Assembly (NCBI RefSeq): GCF_003594935.2
Contig: NZ_CP043342.1
Location: 1,798,001-1,862,000 of the forward strand
From: Enterobacter huaxiensis
GTDB lineage: Bacteria; Pseudomonadota; Gammaproteobacteria; Enterobacterales; Enterobacteriaceae
Reading direction: 5' to 3'
DNA length: 64,000 nucleotides
Made by a program: the position numbers and the translations under genes. The notes under the pieces are model-generated. The model saw only the letters and a program-made list of their open reading frames with translations. It did not search any database and was not told the origin of the DNA. Numbering within the stretch: the first letter of the stretch is position 1; every line of letters starts with the position of its first letter. Of this stretch, positions 45,656 to 59,307 are shown one piece after another.

Positions 45656-46069
45656 TTAACGGCTCAGACGACGCATGCGTTCAGACGGGGTAATGATGTC
45701 GGTAATACGCACGCCGTATTTATCGGCGACGACGACCACTTCACCCTGGGCAATCAGATAGCCGTTGATCAGGATATCCAGCGGCTCGCCGGCCAGGCCG
45801 TCAAGCGCGACCACGGAACCCTGGGTCAGGCGCAGCAGCTCTTTGATGGTCATGCGGGTACGGCCCAGCTCCACGGTCAGCTTCACCGGGATATCCATAA
45901 TCAGGTCGATGTCCTGCAGCGTGCCGCTGACGTCACCGCCGCCCAGCTGCTGGAATACCGCGTCCGCCGCGCTTTTGCCTGCCGGTGCTTTTTGCTCGTT
46001 TAACGCGTCAGCCCACAGATCGTCCAGTGCTCCGCTGTTTTCATCGGACGGATTGTTCATGTCACTCAT
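45656..46069 (-). CDS. fliN: Flagellar motor switch protein FliN
   Basis: C-ring subunit of 137 residues. The C-terminal SpoA domain (about 55-133) includes IPVKLTVELGRTRMTIKELL and the ending GVRITDIITPSERMRRLSR; the N-terminal tail interacts with FliH and is acidic. ATGA overlap of 4 bases with fliM. Confidence 0.96.
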   Translation of the reverse strand: MSDMNNPSDENSGALDDLWADALNEQKAPAGKSAADAVFQQLGGGDVSGTLQDIDLIMDIPVKLTVELGRTRMTIKELLRLTQGSVVALDGLAGEPLDILINGYLIAQGEVVVVADKYGVRITDIITPSERMRRLSR

Positions 46070-47070
46070 TTGGGCTGTTCCTCATTCAGCGAATTCAATA
46101 TCGGGTTGATCAAGTGCTCAACGCGTAACGCATACTGGCCGTTTATGGTGCCGTACTGGCTTGTCAGCACGGGTACGCCATCTACGTGGGCAATGATGCG
46201 GTCGGGTTTGTCTATCGGCAGAACGTCGCCGGGTTGTAATTTCAGGATCTGGGATAGCCGCATGGAGATGTCGGCAAAGTTGGCCACCAGCTCCAGCTGC
46301 GAGTGCTGCACCTGGCGCACCAGGTTTTCGCGCCAGTTTTGATCCTCGTTGCGCGAGTTCTCCAGCGGCGGGTTCACCAGCAGCTCGCGCAGGGGTTCAA
46401 TCATGCTGAACGGCAGGCAGATATTGAACTCGCCGGTCAGGTTGCCGATCTCCACGTGGAACGGCGTGTTGACCACGATATCGTTCGGCGAGGTGGTGAT
46501 ATTCGTAAATTTCACCTGCATCTCAGAACGCACGTACTCCACTTCCAGCGGATTAATCGCTTTCCACGCGTCGCTATAGGAGTCCAGCGCCAGCTTCAGC
46601 ATGCGGTTAATCACGCGCTGCTCGGTGTGGGTAAATTCGCGCCCTTCCACTTTGGTGGGGAAGCGGCCATCGCCCCCGAACAGGTTATCCACCGCGATAA
46701 ATACCAGGCTTGGCGAAAACACCACCAGCCCCGTGCCGCGCAGCGGCTTCAGGTGAATAAGGTTAAGGTTGGTTGGCACCGGCAGGTTGCGGGCAAACTC
46801 GTGGTACGGCTGAATGCGGATCGCACCGACGGTGATGTCCGGGCTGCGGCGCAGCAGGTTAAACAGCCCCATACGGAACTGACGCGCAAAACGTTCGTTG
46901 ATGATCTCCAGCGCCTGCAGACGTTCGCGTACCACGCGACGCTGGGTATTCGGGTCATAGGGACGAATATTATCGTCGCCGCTCAGCCCCGGTTTCGGAT
47001 CGTCACTTTTATCGCTGTCGCCGTTAAGCAGCGCATCGATTTCTGCCTGAGAAAGAATACTGTCGCCCAT
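46066..47070 (-). CDS. fliM: Flagellar motor switch protein FliM
   Basis: C-ring protein of 334 residues that binds phospho-CheY and switches rotation direction. The CheY-binding N-terminal segment is MGDSILSQAEIDALLNGDSD; the middle domain covers 45-230 and the C-terminal SpoA domain 245-330. Length equals E. coli FliM. It follows fliL after 4 bases. Confidence 0.97.
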   Translation of the reverse strand: MGDSILSQAEIDALLNGDSDKSDDPKPGLSGDDNIRPYDPNTQRRVVRERLQALEIINERFARQFRMGLFNLLRRSPDITVGAIRIQPYHEFARNLPVPTNLNLIHLKPLRGTGLVVFSPSLVFIAVDNLFGGDGRFPTKVEGREFTHTEQRVINRMLKLALDSYSDAWKAINPLEVEYVRSEMQVKFTNITTSPNDIVVNTPFHVEIGNLTGEFNICLPFSMIEPLRELLVNPPLENSRNEDQNWRENLVRQVQHSQLELVANFADISMRLSQILKLQPGDVLPIDKPDRIIAHVDGVPVLTSQYGTINGQYALRVEHLINPILNSLNEEQPK

Positions 47071-47074
47071 GTCG

Positions 47075-47545
47075 TTACCGCAGTATGAAGGCTGTATACA
47101 GAACGTCGGTGACTTCCTGCTTAGGTTGGCCGTTTACCAGCGGGGTCGCCAGCGTTTGCTTAATTGCGTCGACCAGTTTTTGCTTACCGTCGTCGGTGGC
47201 AAGCGTCGAAGCGTCCTGACGCGAGAACAGCAGCAGAAGACGGCTACGCACTTCAGGAAGGTAATCGTTCAGACGGGCGCGGGTCGCTTCGTCCTTCAGA
47301 CGCAGCGTAATACCCACGTACAGCACACGGTCCGCATCGCCCAGGTTAACGGTGAAGGTATCCAGTGGGAAAAATACCGGTGCCGGCGGGGGCGGTGCTT
47401 CGGCTTTGGCCGCAGCGCCGGAAGGTTCCTGCTGCATGCGCCAGTAACTATAGCCCGCGGTAGCGCAGGCGGCGAGCGTGATCAACACCAGCAGCGGGAT
47501 CCAGATGGAACGCTTACTTTTTTTGGTGATAGCGGAGTCAGTCAT
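47075..47545 (-). CDS. fliL: Flagellar stator-associated protein FliL
   Basis: Single-pass inner-membrane protein of 156 residues (helix at about 15-37) with a periplasmic stomatin-like domain that supports stator function, important in swarming. First gene of fliLMNOPQR. A 105-base gap with a large inverted repeat separates it from fliK. Confidence 0.95.
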   Translation of the reverse strand: MTDSAITKKSKRSIWIPLLVLITLAACATAGYSYWRMQQEPSGAAAKAEAPPPPAPVFFPLDTFTVNLGDADRVLYVGITLRLKDEATRARLNDYLPEVRSRLLLLFSRQDASTLATDDGKQKLVDAIKQTLATPLVNGQPKQEVTDVLYTAFILR

Positions 47546-47582
47546 CTGATACGAGCTTCCTGTTTCGGTACAGCTTAATACG

Positions 47583-47637
47583 GTGATTATCCCGTGTCCG
47601 CCTTATCTCAAAGCGTGGAAAAGACGGGGATAATCAC
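47583..47637. repeat. Inverted repeat in the fliK-fliL gap
   Basis: GTGATTATCCCGT (47583-47595) and its near-perfect complement ACGGGGATAATCAC (47624-47637) are 28 bases apart. It is not a normal terminator (no T-run). It may form a hairpin in the fliK-fliL transcript or be a regulator site for the fliL promoter. Confidence 0.6.
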
Positions 47638-47650
47638 GCTACCTCGGGCG

Positions 47651-48889
47651 TTAGGCAAAGATGTCTACCGCACCGTTCCCGCGCGCGGAGGATTGCAGTG
47701 CAGCAGGCGTCGGCAGTAATTCATCGCTCTCTTCATTAAACGTGCCGTTTTGACCGGAACGCGAAGCCTGGTGCTGCTGCTGAGAAGACGACTGCTGCTG
47801 CCCGGCAAAGCTCTCGCTGCTTACGCTGCTCTGCGAAAGCTGAATACCGTTTTCCGCAAGTGAGGTGCGCAGCATAGGGAGCGCGGCTTCGAGAGCCGCA
47901 CGCACATGGCTGTGCGCAGAAACCATCTGCAGCTGGGCCTGGTTATCATCAAGCTTAAGCGAAATTTGTACCTGACCCAGATCTTCCGGGTGCAGACGCA
48001 GTTCAGCGGTCTGCTGGCCCTGTCGGGTAAACAGCGTGATGTGCTGGCTTAACGTTTGTTGCCATTCGCTGGTTCCCAGCGGCTGGCTTAACACCGGCGC
48101 GGTAGCAACCGTCGCCGCAGGCTGTGAGGCAACATGGCTGCCTACGACCGGGGCTATCGTCGCGGTGGGCGAGGTGGACGAGGTGGACGACGCGCTGCTC
48201 GCGATATCCTGCTTTTCAGCGGACGCCGCTACGGCTGGCGCGACGGCCGCACCGGCTGGCAATGAATTGTCAGCGGGTTGCGCCACGGGCTGATAACCCG
48301 ATTGCGCCGGTGCTTTTTCCTGCCCTGCCAGCGCCTGTTGGCCGCTGCCGGACGACGGGAGCGCCGAGGTGAGGGGGGCCCGGGCGGTAATCCCTTCGGT
48401 GCCAGTCGCCTCCGGTGCGGCAGCCGTCGCGGTTTGCTGGTGCGGTAGCATGGCCATCAGCGCGCTCAGCCCCGCGAGCTCTTCTTCGCTCAGGTCGGTT
48501 TTACCGTCCTCTTTCGCTGCGGCGTTGGTCAGCGTCTTCAGCGCGTCGCCGTGGGCGGCAGGCATCAGCCCGGATACCAGCGTTTGAAGGACGCTGGCTG
48601 GCGCCGCGTCGTCGGCAGGCGCCGTATCCTTAAGTGAGAGCAAATCGGCAATTTTGGCCTGCAGCGCGGTTTTGCTATCGTCCTGCGGTGCCACTTTTGC
48701 CAGCTTGCTGCCCGCGGCTTTGAGATCGGCGAGGGTCAGCGGCGCATCGGTGCCCTGCCCGGTGGCATCCGTTAGCGCACCCGCCAGCAGGGAGAGAAAG
48801 TCCTGCGCACCGTCTTCAGCGCCTTTTCCCGTCAGCGTGGTGCCGGACAGGTCGCTGTCGGTGGTCAGCAGTTGTTGCAGTGTGATCAT
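47651..48889 (-). CDS. fliK: Flagellar hook-length control protein FliK
   Basis: Secreted ruler protein of 412 residues (E. coli 375) that stops hook growth and switches export to filament proteins. The N-terminal two-thirds are low-complexity, rich in Ala, Ser, Pro and Thr. The conserved C-terminal switch domain (about 275-365) contains [20 protein letters not shown]. The extra length is in the variable linker, common in this family. ATGA overlap with fliJ. Confidence 0.95.
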   Translation of the reverse strand: MITLQQLLTTDSDLSGTTLTGKGAEDGAQDFLSLLAGALTDATGQGTDAPLTLADLKAAGSKLAKVAPQDDSKTALQAKIADLLSLKDTAPADDAAPASVLQTLVSGLMPAAHGDALKTLTNAAAKEDGKTDLSEEELAGLSALMAMLPHQQTATAAAPEATGTEGITARAPLTSALPSSGSGQQALAGQEKAPAQSGYQPVAQPADNSLPAGAAVAPAVAASAEKQDIASSASSTSSTSPTATIAPVVGSHVASQPAATVATAPVLSQPLGTSEWQQTLSQHITLFTRQGQQTAELRLHPEDLGQVQISLKLDDNQAQLQMVSAHSHVRAALEAALPMLRTSLAENGIQLSQSSVSSESFAGQQQSSSQQQHQASRSGQNGTFNEESDELLPTPAALQSSARGNGAVDIFA

Positions 48890-49329
48890 TCCGGTTTCCT
48901 CATTGATGCGCGCTGGGCAAACTCATCCATTTTTTTCTGATCCAGACGGTTTTCCGCCAGGGTTGTCGCGGCTATCTGTCTGTCCTGTAGGGTTTGCCAG
49001 GCCTGCAGCCGCTGCTTTTTCTCGCGCCAGAAATTGAGCGCGGTATCGACTTTCTGGGTCCACTGGTTTAGCTGCTGGCGGTGCTGTTCAATCGCCTTTT
49101 CCAGCGTCTGAATAAACTGCTGATAGTTGATCCAGCGCTGGCTGCCAATGCCCTGCGTCATATCGGTATTCAGGTTGGTGCGATATTCATGCTGATAGTC
49201 GATTAACATCCTCAACTGCTCCTCAGCCTGCTGGCACCCGCGTCGCATTGCGCCAAGCTGCAGTGCGGCATCATCAACTTCTTTTTCTGCCAGATCTTTC
49301 AGCGTTGATAACGCGCTGTTTTGCGCCAT
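48886..49329 (-). CDS. fliJ: Flagellar export chaperone FliJ
   Basis: Coiled-coil protein of 147 residues in the export ATPase complex, inserting in the FliI ring. Nearly all helical, with heptad-like repeats and many Gln/Glu/Lys. Length equals E. coli FliJ. Gap of 21 bases to fliI, overlap of 4 with fliK. Confidence 0.95.
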   Translation of the reverse strand: MAQNSALSTLKDLAEKEVDDAALQLGAMRRGCQQAEEQLRMLIDYQHEYRTNLNTDMTQGIGSQRWINYQQFIQTLEKAIEQHRQQLNQWTQKVDTALNFWREKKQRLQAWQTLQDRQIAATTLAENRLDQKKMDEFAQRASMRKPE

Positions 49330-49350
49330 GACCGTCGCCCTCCACCTGTG

Positions 49351-50720
49351 TTACACCTGCGGGAAAATCAGATCCAGAGCCTGGATTGAGTCTTCCCAGT
49401 CGGCGCGTTCAAAAATACCTTGTTGCAAAAACGCTTCCAGCTGCGGCCACAGGGTAATCGCCTTGTCGAGCATCGGGTCGCTGCCTTTGGCATACGCCCC
49501 AACGCTCACCAAATCGCGGTTGCGCTGGAAGCTGGAGAGCAGTTGTTTGAAGTTACGCACGCGGGCGTAGTGCTTCTCGGTAATCAGCGCCGTCATCGCG
49601 CGGCTGATTGAGGCTTCAATGTCGATAGCCGGGTAGTGCCCGGCTTCGGCCAGGCGTCGCGAGAGCACGATGTGACCGTCGAGGATCGCACGCGCGGAGT
49701 CGGCAATCGGGTCCTGCTGGTCATCGCCCTCGGTCAGGACCGTATAGAATGCGGTGACGGAGCCGCCGCCGCTGATGCCGTTCCCCGCGCGCTCCACCAG
49801 GGCAGGGAGCTTGGCAAAGACCGAAGGCGGATACCCTTTGGTCGCCGGCGGCTCGCCGATAGCGAGCGCGATTTCGCGCTGCGCCATTGCGTAACGGGTG
49901 AGTGAGTCCATGATCAGCAGCACGTGCTGGCCGCGGTCGCGGAAATCTTCGGCGATGCGGGTTGCGTAGGCGGCACCCTGCATGCGCAGCAGCGGCGACA
50001 CGTCCGCGGGAGCGGCGATGACCACCGAGCGGGCGCGGCCTTCCGCGCCCAGAATGTTTTCGATGAAGTCTTTGACCTCACGGCCACGTTCGCCAATCAG
50101 ACCCACGACGATCACGTCGGCCTGCGTATAGCGCGCCATCATGCCGAGCAGAACGGATTTCCCGACGCCGGAGCCGGCAAACAGGCCCATACGCTGCCCG
50201 CGCCCAACGGTGAGGAGGGCGTTAATCGGGCGCACGCCGGTATCGAGCACGTGCTCGATGGGGGTACGCTGCAGGGGGTTAAACGGCTGGGTGATCAGCG
50301 CGCCGGTTTCCGTGGTGTCCGGCGCGGGCAGGCCGTCGAGCGGTTTACCGCTCCCGTCCAGCACGCGCCCGAGCAGCGCCGGGCCAAGCGGCAGCTGTTT
50401 GCCGCTCTGCAGGCCGTCGCCTGAGCTGTTTTTAGCGTAGACGCGCGCGCCGGGCAAAACCCCTTCGACCTCTTCGAGCGGCATCAGGAACAGGCGCTGG
50501 CCGTTAAAACCGACGACCTCGCTTTCCACCTCGCGCATTTCCAGCCCGTCCTGACGTTCGATGACGCATGTCGCACCGAGCGGAAGCTGCAGGCCCGTGG
50601 CTTCCAGCACCAGGCCGGTCGCGCGGGTCAGTCGTCCATAACGACGAACGGACGGCAGCTGCGCCATCTTCGTTTCAAAGTTATCAAGGGTGTTGAGCCA
50701 GCGCGTAAGGCGTGCGGTCA

Positions 50721-50721
<1 letters not shown>
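49351..50721 (-). CDS. fliI: Flagellum-specific ATPase FliI
   Basis: Cytoplasmic hexameric ATPase of 456 residues that drives flagellar export with FliH and FliJ. Walker A is [11 protein letters not shown] (about 170-180), Walker [10 protein letters not shown], and [10 protein letters not shown] follows the A motif. I chose the start at 50721 ([15 protein letters not shown]) by similarity; the frame extends ten codons upstream inside fliH. One-base overlap with fliH. Confidence 0.97.
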
Positions 50722-54100
<3,379 letters not shown>

Positions 54101-54236
54101 TGCGCACCTCTTAAATCCTGGTGATTTACGTTATTCGTGTAGAGAAACAAAACTGACTCCCGGGTCGGCAAACACGACAAAAGTTCCATACGTATGGCCC
54201 AGCCATTATTTGATGATTCGGGATTTTCTATGCGTC

Positions 54237-54263
54237 AAATAACCTGGTTTTTTAACGCTATTT
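54237..54263. promoter_or_regulatory. FlhDC box between fliE and fliF
   Basis: AAATAACC and CGCTATTT are separated by 11 bases, fitting the FlhD4C2 consensus AAATA(A/G)CG-N10-12-CG(C/T)TATTT. It lies 65 bases before the fliE start and 137 before fliF on the other side; it can serve both class II promoters. Confidence 0.75.
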
Positions 54264-54328
54264 ACCGCCTTTATCTTATTGACAAGCTGTTAGTCTTGAC
54301 CGCGTAAAAAACCATCCAGGGGAAAGTC

Positions 54329-54643
54329 ATGGCTATACAGGGCATTGAAGGGGTAATCAGTCAGTTGCAGGCAACCGCGATGACGGCCCGTAATCAGAAC
54401 GTGATGGACGAGCAGCCGAGCATCAGCTTTGCAGGGCAGCTGAACGCCGCTCTTGACCGTATTAGCGATAAACAAACCGCCGCGCGTACCCAGGCAGAAA
54501 AATTCACCCTCGGTGAACCGGGCGTGGCGCTGAACGATGTGATGGCCGATCTGCAAAAAGCGTCAGTGTCTTTGCAGATGGGGCTTCAGGTGCGTAACAA
54601 GCTGGTGTCTGCTTATCAGGAAGTGATGGGCATGCAGGTGTAA
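54329..54643 (+). CDS. fliE: Flagellar hook-basal body protein FliE
   Basis: Adaptor protein of 104 residues joining MS ring and rod (E. coli 104). N-terminal [18 protein letters not shown] and C-terminal [20 protein letters not shown] are the family signatures. Transcribed alone, divergent from fliF, from a class II FlhDC promoter. Confidence 0.97.
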   Translation: MAIQGIEGVISQLQATAMTARNQNVMDEQPSISFAGQLNAALDRISDKQTAARTQAEKFTLGEPGVALNDVMADLQKASVSLQMGLQVRNKLVSAYQEVMGMQV

Positions 54644-54718
54644 AACCGTCTCATCTTCCTCTGGCAGCCTCAGCGCTTTAATGCCACAATATTTTTTTCT
54701 TCGCATGCAGGAAAGATG

Positions 54719-55132
54719 ATGAAAAAGATAGCAATTGTGGGTGCGCTGCTGGCGTTAACCGGATGTGTTCAGGTCGATAATTATCAGGACGTCATCAAGC
54801 ATCCTGTGCCATCGCACCTGGCAGGCTACTGGCAGTCAAAAGGGCCGCAAAGCAAAATGGTGAGCCCGGAAGCGATTGCCACGCTGGTGGTGACGGAAGA
54901 GGGCGACACCCTGGATTGCCGTCAGTGGCAGCGCGTGGTGGCGGTGCCGGGTAAGATCATGCTGCGTTCGGATGATTACTATAACGTGACCCGCAAGCTG
55001 GATGTCTACCCGCTTGAACGCGACGGGATGACGCTTGAGTACGATGGGATGGAGCTGCAGAAGGTTGACCGTCCAACGGTGGAGTGCGCGGACTACCTGA
55101 ACAAGAATCCGCTGGAGAGCAAGGCGCCTTGA
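54719..55132 (+). CDS. yedD: Lipoprotein YedD
   Basis: Predicted lipoprotein of 137 residues with a lipobox LTGC (Cys near residue 16); residues after the Cys (VQ) predict the outer membrane. E. coli YedD has the same conserved center GDTLDCRQWQRV and PTVECADYL. Its function is unknown. Start at 54719 (MKKIAIV), with CAGGAAAG upstream; an ATG one codon earlier is equally in frame. In E. coli yedE and yedF lie between this gene and fliE; here they are absent. Confidence 0.92.
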   Translation: MKKIAIVGALLALTGCVQVDNYQDVIKHPVPSHLAGYWQSKGPQSKMVSPEAIATLVVTEEGDTLDCRQWQRVVAVPGKIMLRSDDYYNVTRKLDVYPLERDGMTLEYDGMELQKVDRPTVECADYLNKNPLESKAP

Positions 55133-55137
55133 CGCGT

Positions 55138-55219
55138 TGCCGGGTGGCGGCTTCGCCTTACCCGGCCTACAAACGGCTACACTCTCGTAGGCCGGGTAAG
55201 GCGAAGCCGCCACCCGGCA
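55138..55219. repeat. BIME with two inverted REP elements
   Basis: A 34-base arm beginning TGCCGGGTGGCGGCTTCGCC is repeated almost perfectly in reverse complement (55186-55219), separated by 13 bases. It lies between the convergent yedD and amyA genes and could act as a bidirectional transcription barrier. Confidence 0.9.
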
Positions 55220-55224
55220 TCTCT

Positions 55225-56712
55225 TTAAAGCACGTCTTCAATCACCCACACGCTCACGCTCCCTCCGTTGCAGAAGAAGGTCCCTTCACCGTCCGCCGCC
55301 GTGGTGACCGTCTCCTCGCGGTTTCCCAGGAAATCACGCCAGGTTTTATTGCCGTAGTTCTGGCCAAGACAAATCACTTTCTCCCCGGCGTCACCGTTCG
55401 ACAGCACCACGACGCAGCCGGGCGCTTCATCGGTACCGCTGCGGCTAAACGCAATGCAGTTCGGATGGTCGAAGAAGAGCGTCTGTACGCCGTGGGCGAA
55501 GCGCTGGCGGGCCAGTATCAGCTCGTGGAGCTGTTCGATAACGGGCATATCGATATGGTAGGTCTCGCCGTCGCCGCCGGTATCATCGTAGCTGGCGCCG
55601 AAGAGGTCGGGATAAAAGACGCTCGGCACGCCGTTTTCGCGCAGCAGAATTAACGCATAGGCGAGCGGTTTAAACCAGGCTTCCACCGGGGCTTCAAGCG
55701 CCTGCAGGGGCTGAGTGTCATGGTTCGCCACCAGCGTCACCGCATGGAACGGATCCGCCTCCACCAGCGTGCCGGTGAAAATCTGGCTCATGTCGTAGTC
55801 GCGGCCCTGACGCGAGGCTTCATGGAATTTCATCTGCAGCGGTGCATCGAAGAGCATGGTTTTGCCCTCGACCTGATCGATGTAGTTTTGCAGTTTATCC
55901 ACTTCGTGCGACCAGTACTCTGCTACGACAAACAGCGGCTGTTCTGCCACTTCCTGCACGTGTTCAATCCACTCCTTGTAAAACCATGCCGGAATGTGTT
56001 TTACCGCATCCAGACGAAAACCGTCGCACCGCGTTTGTTCCATCACCCAGCGCGCCCAGTATTTGATCTCTTCCGTCACCGCATGGTTGCGAAAGTCGAT
56101 ATTCTCGCCCATCAGGTAATCAAAATTGCCCATTTCATCATCGACCTGGTCGTTCCAGCCTTCGCCGGTGTAGTCGTTGACGATTTTAAAGATGCTGTCC
56201 TCGTCGGGATTTTCGATGTGGTCGATCCCGCTGAAGCATTTGTAATCCCAGATGAACTGCGAATACTGTCCCGCGCGAGCGGGGAAGGTGTAGCGGGTCC
56301 AGGCTTCACACTCGATGATCTCATCATCAATTTGCGTTCGGTCCTGCTCGTTGACGCGCTGCACGCGGACGGGCTCTTTCTCATCTGCCCCCATTTTGTG
56401 GTTAACCACCACGTCGAGCAGCACCGCGATTTGGTTGCTTTTTAACGCGTCGATGGCTTCCAGCAGCTGAGCCTTATCCCCGTATTTCGTGGCGACGCTG
56501 CCTTTTTGATCGAATTCACCGAGATCGAACAGGTCGTAAGAGTCGTACCCGACCGAATAACCGCCCGACGCCCCTTTGTAGGCCGGCGGCAGCCAGACCA
56601 TATTGATGCCGATTTCATTCAGGTTGGGGGCTAGGGCCGTGACTTCTTGCCATAATTCACCGCCAGTCGGGTAATACCAGTGAAAGCACTGCAGTAAGGT
56701 TGGATTGCGCAT
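55225..56712 (-). CDS. amyA: Cytoplasmic alpha-amylase AmyA
   Basis: Intracellular glycosyl hydrolase family 13 enzyme of 495 residues (E. coli 495), without a signal peptide, which hydrolyses alpha-1,4-glucan chains. Catalytic motifs: nucleophile Asp in [11 protein letters not shown], acid Glu in VVAEYW, and stabilising Asp in VANHDTQP; the first region is [10 protein letters not shown] chose the start at 56712 ([15 protein letters not shown]), with GGAG upstream. Located beside fliT and yedD, as in E. coli. Confidence 0.96.
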   Translation of the reverse strand: MRNPTLLQCFHWYYPTGGELWQEVTALAPNLNEIGINMVWLPPAYKGASGGYSVGYDSYDLFDLGEFDQKGSVATKYGDKAQLLEAIDALKSNQIAVLLDVVVNHKMGADEKEPVRVQRVNEQDRTQIDDEIIECEAWTRYTFPARAGQYSQFIWDYKCFSGIDHIENPDEDSIFKIVNDYTGEGWNDQVDDEMGNFDYLMGENIDFRNHAVTEEIKYWARWVMEQTRCDGFRLDAVKHIPAWFYKEWIEHVQEVAEQPLFVVAEYWSHEVDKLQNYIDQVEGKTMLFDAPLQMKFHEASRQGRDYDMSQIFTGTLVEADPFHAVTLVANHDTQPLQALEAPVEAWFKPLAYALILLRENGVPSVFYPDLFGASYDDTGGDGETYHIDMPVIEQLHELILARQRFAHGVQTLFFDHPNCIAFSRSGTDEAPGCVVVLSNGDAGEKVICLGQNYGNKTWRDFLGNREETVTTAADGEGTFFCNGGSVSVWVIEDVL

Positions 56713-56768
56713 GCACCATCTCCATGAGGTCGCGAAACTCAAGTATGGAGCAGGTTTTGCAGAAATGC

Positions 56769-56802
56769 CTGGCGAACGAAGCGGGAATCGCTCGTTCGCC
56801 AG
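56769..56802. terminator. Hairpin between fliT and amyA
   Basis: CTGGCGAACGAAGCG and TCGCTCGTTCGCCAG pair around GGAA with near-perfect arms. The T-run is weak, so it may be a processing or attenuation hairpin following fliT. Confidence 0.55.
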
Positions 56803-56810
56803 CTAAGTGG

Positions 56811-57182
56811 CTAATTGATGTCGCTATTACTTTGCGGAACCAGGACATGACCACCCTGGTTGCTGTAGGTGGAAAGAACGGTTTTCTGGATGGAGGACTG
56901 TCCCACCATTTTGGCCAGCTCATTCATTCTGGCCTGCAGCAGGACTTTCACCTGACTTTCATTATCGAGTATCACACGCAGTGTGGGTCGAAGCTGTTCC
57001 TGCATTTGTGCAGAGGGTTCCGACTCCTGCGTAAGACGAGCCAGCGAGTGCACCGCGTTGACATAATCGGTTTCACAGGTGATGAGATCGTCCCATAAGC
57101 CCTGGTGAGCCAGTCGCAACATCAACTGGCTCTGCTCAAGAAGCTGGTGATAGAGGGTATAGAGCTGCGGTGCATTACTCAT
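56811..57182 (-). CDS. fliT: Flagellar chaperone and FlhDC inhibitor FliT
   Basis: Small helical protein of 123 residues that chaperones FliD and, once freed, inhibits FlhD4C2 activation. Start [19 protein letters not shown] at 57182, overlapping the fliS stop; the extended frame upstream lies inside fliS. Last gene of fliDST. Confidence 0.94.
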   Translation of the reverse strand: MSNAPQLYTLYHQLLEQSQLMLRLAHQGLWDDLITCETDYVNAVHSLARLTQESEPSAQMQEQLRPTLRVILDNESQVKVLLQARMNELAKMVGQSSIQKTVLSTYSNQGGHVLVPQSNSDIN

Positions 57183-57592
57183 TAGACGGCGTCCTGCATC
57201 AGTTGTGGCGTACCGGCAACCTCCTTCCACCCGTCAGCGATATTGCGCAGCAAGTTCTCCACCTCTTCGATGGCGCTGGCGTCGTTATTCACGTTGGCGT
57301 GCAGGAGTCGACGTACCATATAGGCATAAAGGGCAATCAGGTTTTGCGTAAGCTCGTCATTATTATCTTCCACCAGGCCAACCTTCAGCCCGTTCTCAAT
57401 AATGTTGATGGCTTTTGACAGCGCCAGCCCCTTCGCGGGAATATTGCCGTCCCCCAGGAACAGACGCGCGCGTACCAGCGCGCTGAGGGCTCCATCAAAT
57501 AGCATGATAACCAGCTGCTGCTGGCTGGCGCTCATCACCGCGCTTTCAACTTCTATTTTTGCGTAGGCCTGCGTGCCTTTTGCGCCGTACAT
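57182..57592 (-). CDS. fliS: Flagellin chaperone FliS
   Basis: Cytoplasmic chaperone of 136 residues (E. coli 136) that binds the C-terminus of flagellin and prevents early polymerisation. N-terminal [20 protein letters not shown] and five helices are typical. 30 bases after fliD, one-base overlap with fliT. Confidence 0.96.
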   Translation of the reverse strand: MYGAKGTQAYAKIEVESAVMSASQQQLVIMLFDGALSALVRARLFLGDGNIPAKGLALSKAINIIENGLKVGLVEDNNDELTQNLIALYAYMVRRLLHANVNNDASAIEEVENLLRNIADGWKEVAGTPQLMQDAV

Positions 57593-57622
57593 GTTATCCC
57601 CCTCGGGTCTGATTAGGGTTTA

Positions 57623-59038
57623 CTATTTGCTGCTGGACGAAGTGTTTTCGAACTGCTGCGTCAGGTAGCTGCTGGTGTTGTTCAGCGAGGTCATCAGCAC
57701 GTCCAGCTGGGTAAACTGGGCTTTGTACTGTGCGACGCGTGCGTCGATACGCTCGCTTGTGGCGTTGTACTGATCCGTCAGGTTGTTCAGCGTTTTGCTG
57801 ACGCCATCTTTGGCCGCCTGAATGATGCCTTTGCTGGACAGCCAGTCGGTCAGGTTAGTGGCCATGGAGGTGGTGATGCCGGTAGTTTTACCGTCGCCTA
57901 CCACTAAATCCTTCACGGCAGCGGAGTTATCGGCCAGCGCTTTTTCTAATTTAGTGCTGTCCAGCTCAAGCTTGCCGGAGCTTGGATCGGTCGTGATACC
58001 GATCTGCGACAGCGTTTTGTACGCGGTTCCGCCGACGGTGTTGCTCAGCATGGTTTTCAGCTGAGTCTGGATGGTACGCAGCGTGCTGTCGCCGAGCAGG
58101 GCGCCGTTGCTGGAGTCCTGTGCGTCTGTACCTGCATCCACCGCCGTATATTTGGTCAGCGTTGCAAAGCTGTCCTGCAGGGTGTTGTAGGCATCCACCC
58201 AGGCTTTCATTGCCGTTTCAGCTTTTGACGTATCTTTAGTGATCGTCAGCGTCTGGTTGCCGGAGGTGACGTCGTTCAGGTTCAGCGTGATATCTTCCAG
58301 CGCGTCGCTGATGGTGTTGCTGCTGTTTTCGATATCAACGTTGTTCACCTTCAGCATGGCGTTCTGCGCGTTCACGCTCTGGGTCATGCCGTTGCTGGCA
58401 TCGGTGCTGGTGCCGTTGTAACCCATGAAGGATTGCAGGGCGCTGTCACCGCTGACGCTGATGCTTACCGCGTTATCCGCACCGGTCTCGGTGGAGGTCA
58501 CGGACAGACGATACTGACCGTTGCCGACGTTAATAATACTGGCGGTCACGCCGGCATCGGCTTTGTTAATTGCGTCGCGAATGCCGGTCAGCGAAGAGTT
58601 TGCCGCGCTGATATCCACCGTCACCGGATCTTTACCGTTGCCTGCGGTAAAGGTGATTTTGCTGTCAGACGTCGCGATAGCGGTTTTGCTATCCGGCTGG
58701 CTATTTTTGGTGGTCAGCGTCTGCGCCTGCGCCAGCTGAGACACGCTAATGGTGTATTTACCTGCAATCGCGCTGCCGGTAGTGGTGGCGCTAAACGCGG
58801 TGGTGGTGCTTGCCGTGCTGGTTGAGGTAAACAGGTCGGCTTTGTTCAGCGCGGTGTTGGCGGTCTGAAACGCTTCCAGCGAACTCTTCAACGTGCCGTA
58901 AGCGCTAAGCTTGGCGGTATAAGATGTCTGTTGTTTGGTGATCGGCGTCAGCTGCGCTTTTTCGGCGGTCGTCAGACTGTCCAGAATGTCTGCTAATTTA
59001 AGACCCGAACCGATCCCCAATGATGAAATACTTGCCAT
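57623..59038 (-). CDS. fliD: Flagellar filament cap protein FliD
   Basis: Secreted capping protein of 471 residues (E. coli 468) that forms a pentamer at the filament tip and promotes flagellin folding. N- and C-terminal coiled-coil segments (about 1-75 and 405-471) surround variable Thr/Ser/Asn-rich domains. A consensus sigma-28 promoter lies upstream. First gene of fliDST, divergent from fliC. Confidence 0.96.
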   Translation of the reverse strand: MASISSLGIGSGLKLADILDSLTTAEKAQLTPITKQQTSYTAKLSAYGTLKSSLEAFQTANTALNKADLFTSTSTASTTTAFSATTTGSAIAGKYTISVSQLAQAQTLTTKNSQPDSKTAIATSDSKITFTAGNGKDPVTVDISAANSSLTGIRDAINKADAGVTASIINVGNGQYRLSVTSTETGADNAVSISVSGDSALQSFMGYNGTSTDASNGMTQSVNAQNAMLKVNNVDIENSSNTISDALEDITLNLNDVTSGNQTLTITKDTSKAETAMKAWVDAYNTLQDSFATLTKYTAVDAGTDAQDSSNGALLGDSTLRTIQTQLKTMLSNTVGGTAYKTLSQIGITTDPSSGKLELDSTKLEKALADNSAAVKDLVVGDGKTTGITTSMATNLTDWLSSKGIIQAAKDGVSKTLNNLTDQYNATSERIDARVAQYKAQFTQLDVLMTSLNNTSSYLTQQFENTSSSSK

Positions 59039-59080
59039 GTTTATTCCTTAATCTATCGACACGTAGAACGAATACTGGGG

Positions 59081-59107
59081 TTATCGGCTTTGATGGGGGA
59101 AAGTTTA
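59081..59107 (-). promoter_or_regulatory. Sigma-28 promoter of fliD
   Basis: On the minus strand TAAACTTT-N11-GCCGATAA, close to the FliA consensus (TAAAGTTT-N11-GCCGATAA), 43-69 bases before the fliD start. Confidence 0.9.
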
Positions 59108-59200
59108 CGGTTAATTTCTTTTTTTTAATGGCGGGAATAAGGCTAATAGAGAAGAGTATTTCCGTGGGTAAAAAAATAATCGAGATCCTGAAAAAAAATC

Positions 59201-59227
59201 TAAAGGTTGTTTTGGACCAGACGATAA
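59201..59227 (+). promoter_or_regulatory. Sigma-28 promoter of fliC
   Basis: TAAA-N15-GACGATAA matches the FliA consensus with one mismatch in the -10. It lies 81 bases before the fliC ATG, giving a 5' leader of about 70 bases. Confidence 0.9.
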
Positions 59228-59307
59228 CACCTTTGACGGCGATGAAGCCGAAGGGTGGAAACCCAAATCTAACCAAACAGATTTGATGAACAACAGGAAA
59301 CGAAATC

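Noticed and set aside
47546..47650. FlhDC box for the fliL operon
   Set aside because: No AAATA(A/G)C dyad is visible in the gap; only the inverted repeat is.
54101..54328. Sigma-28 promoter for fliE
   Set aside because: No GCCGATAA-like -10 was found; the FlhDC box is the better explanation.
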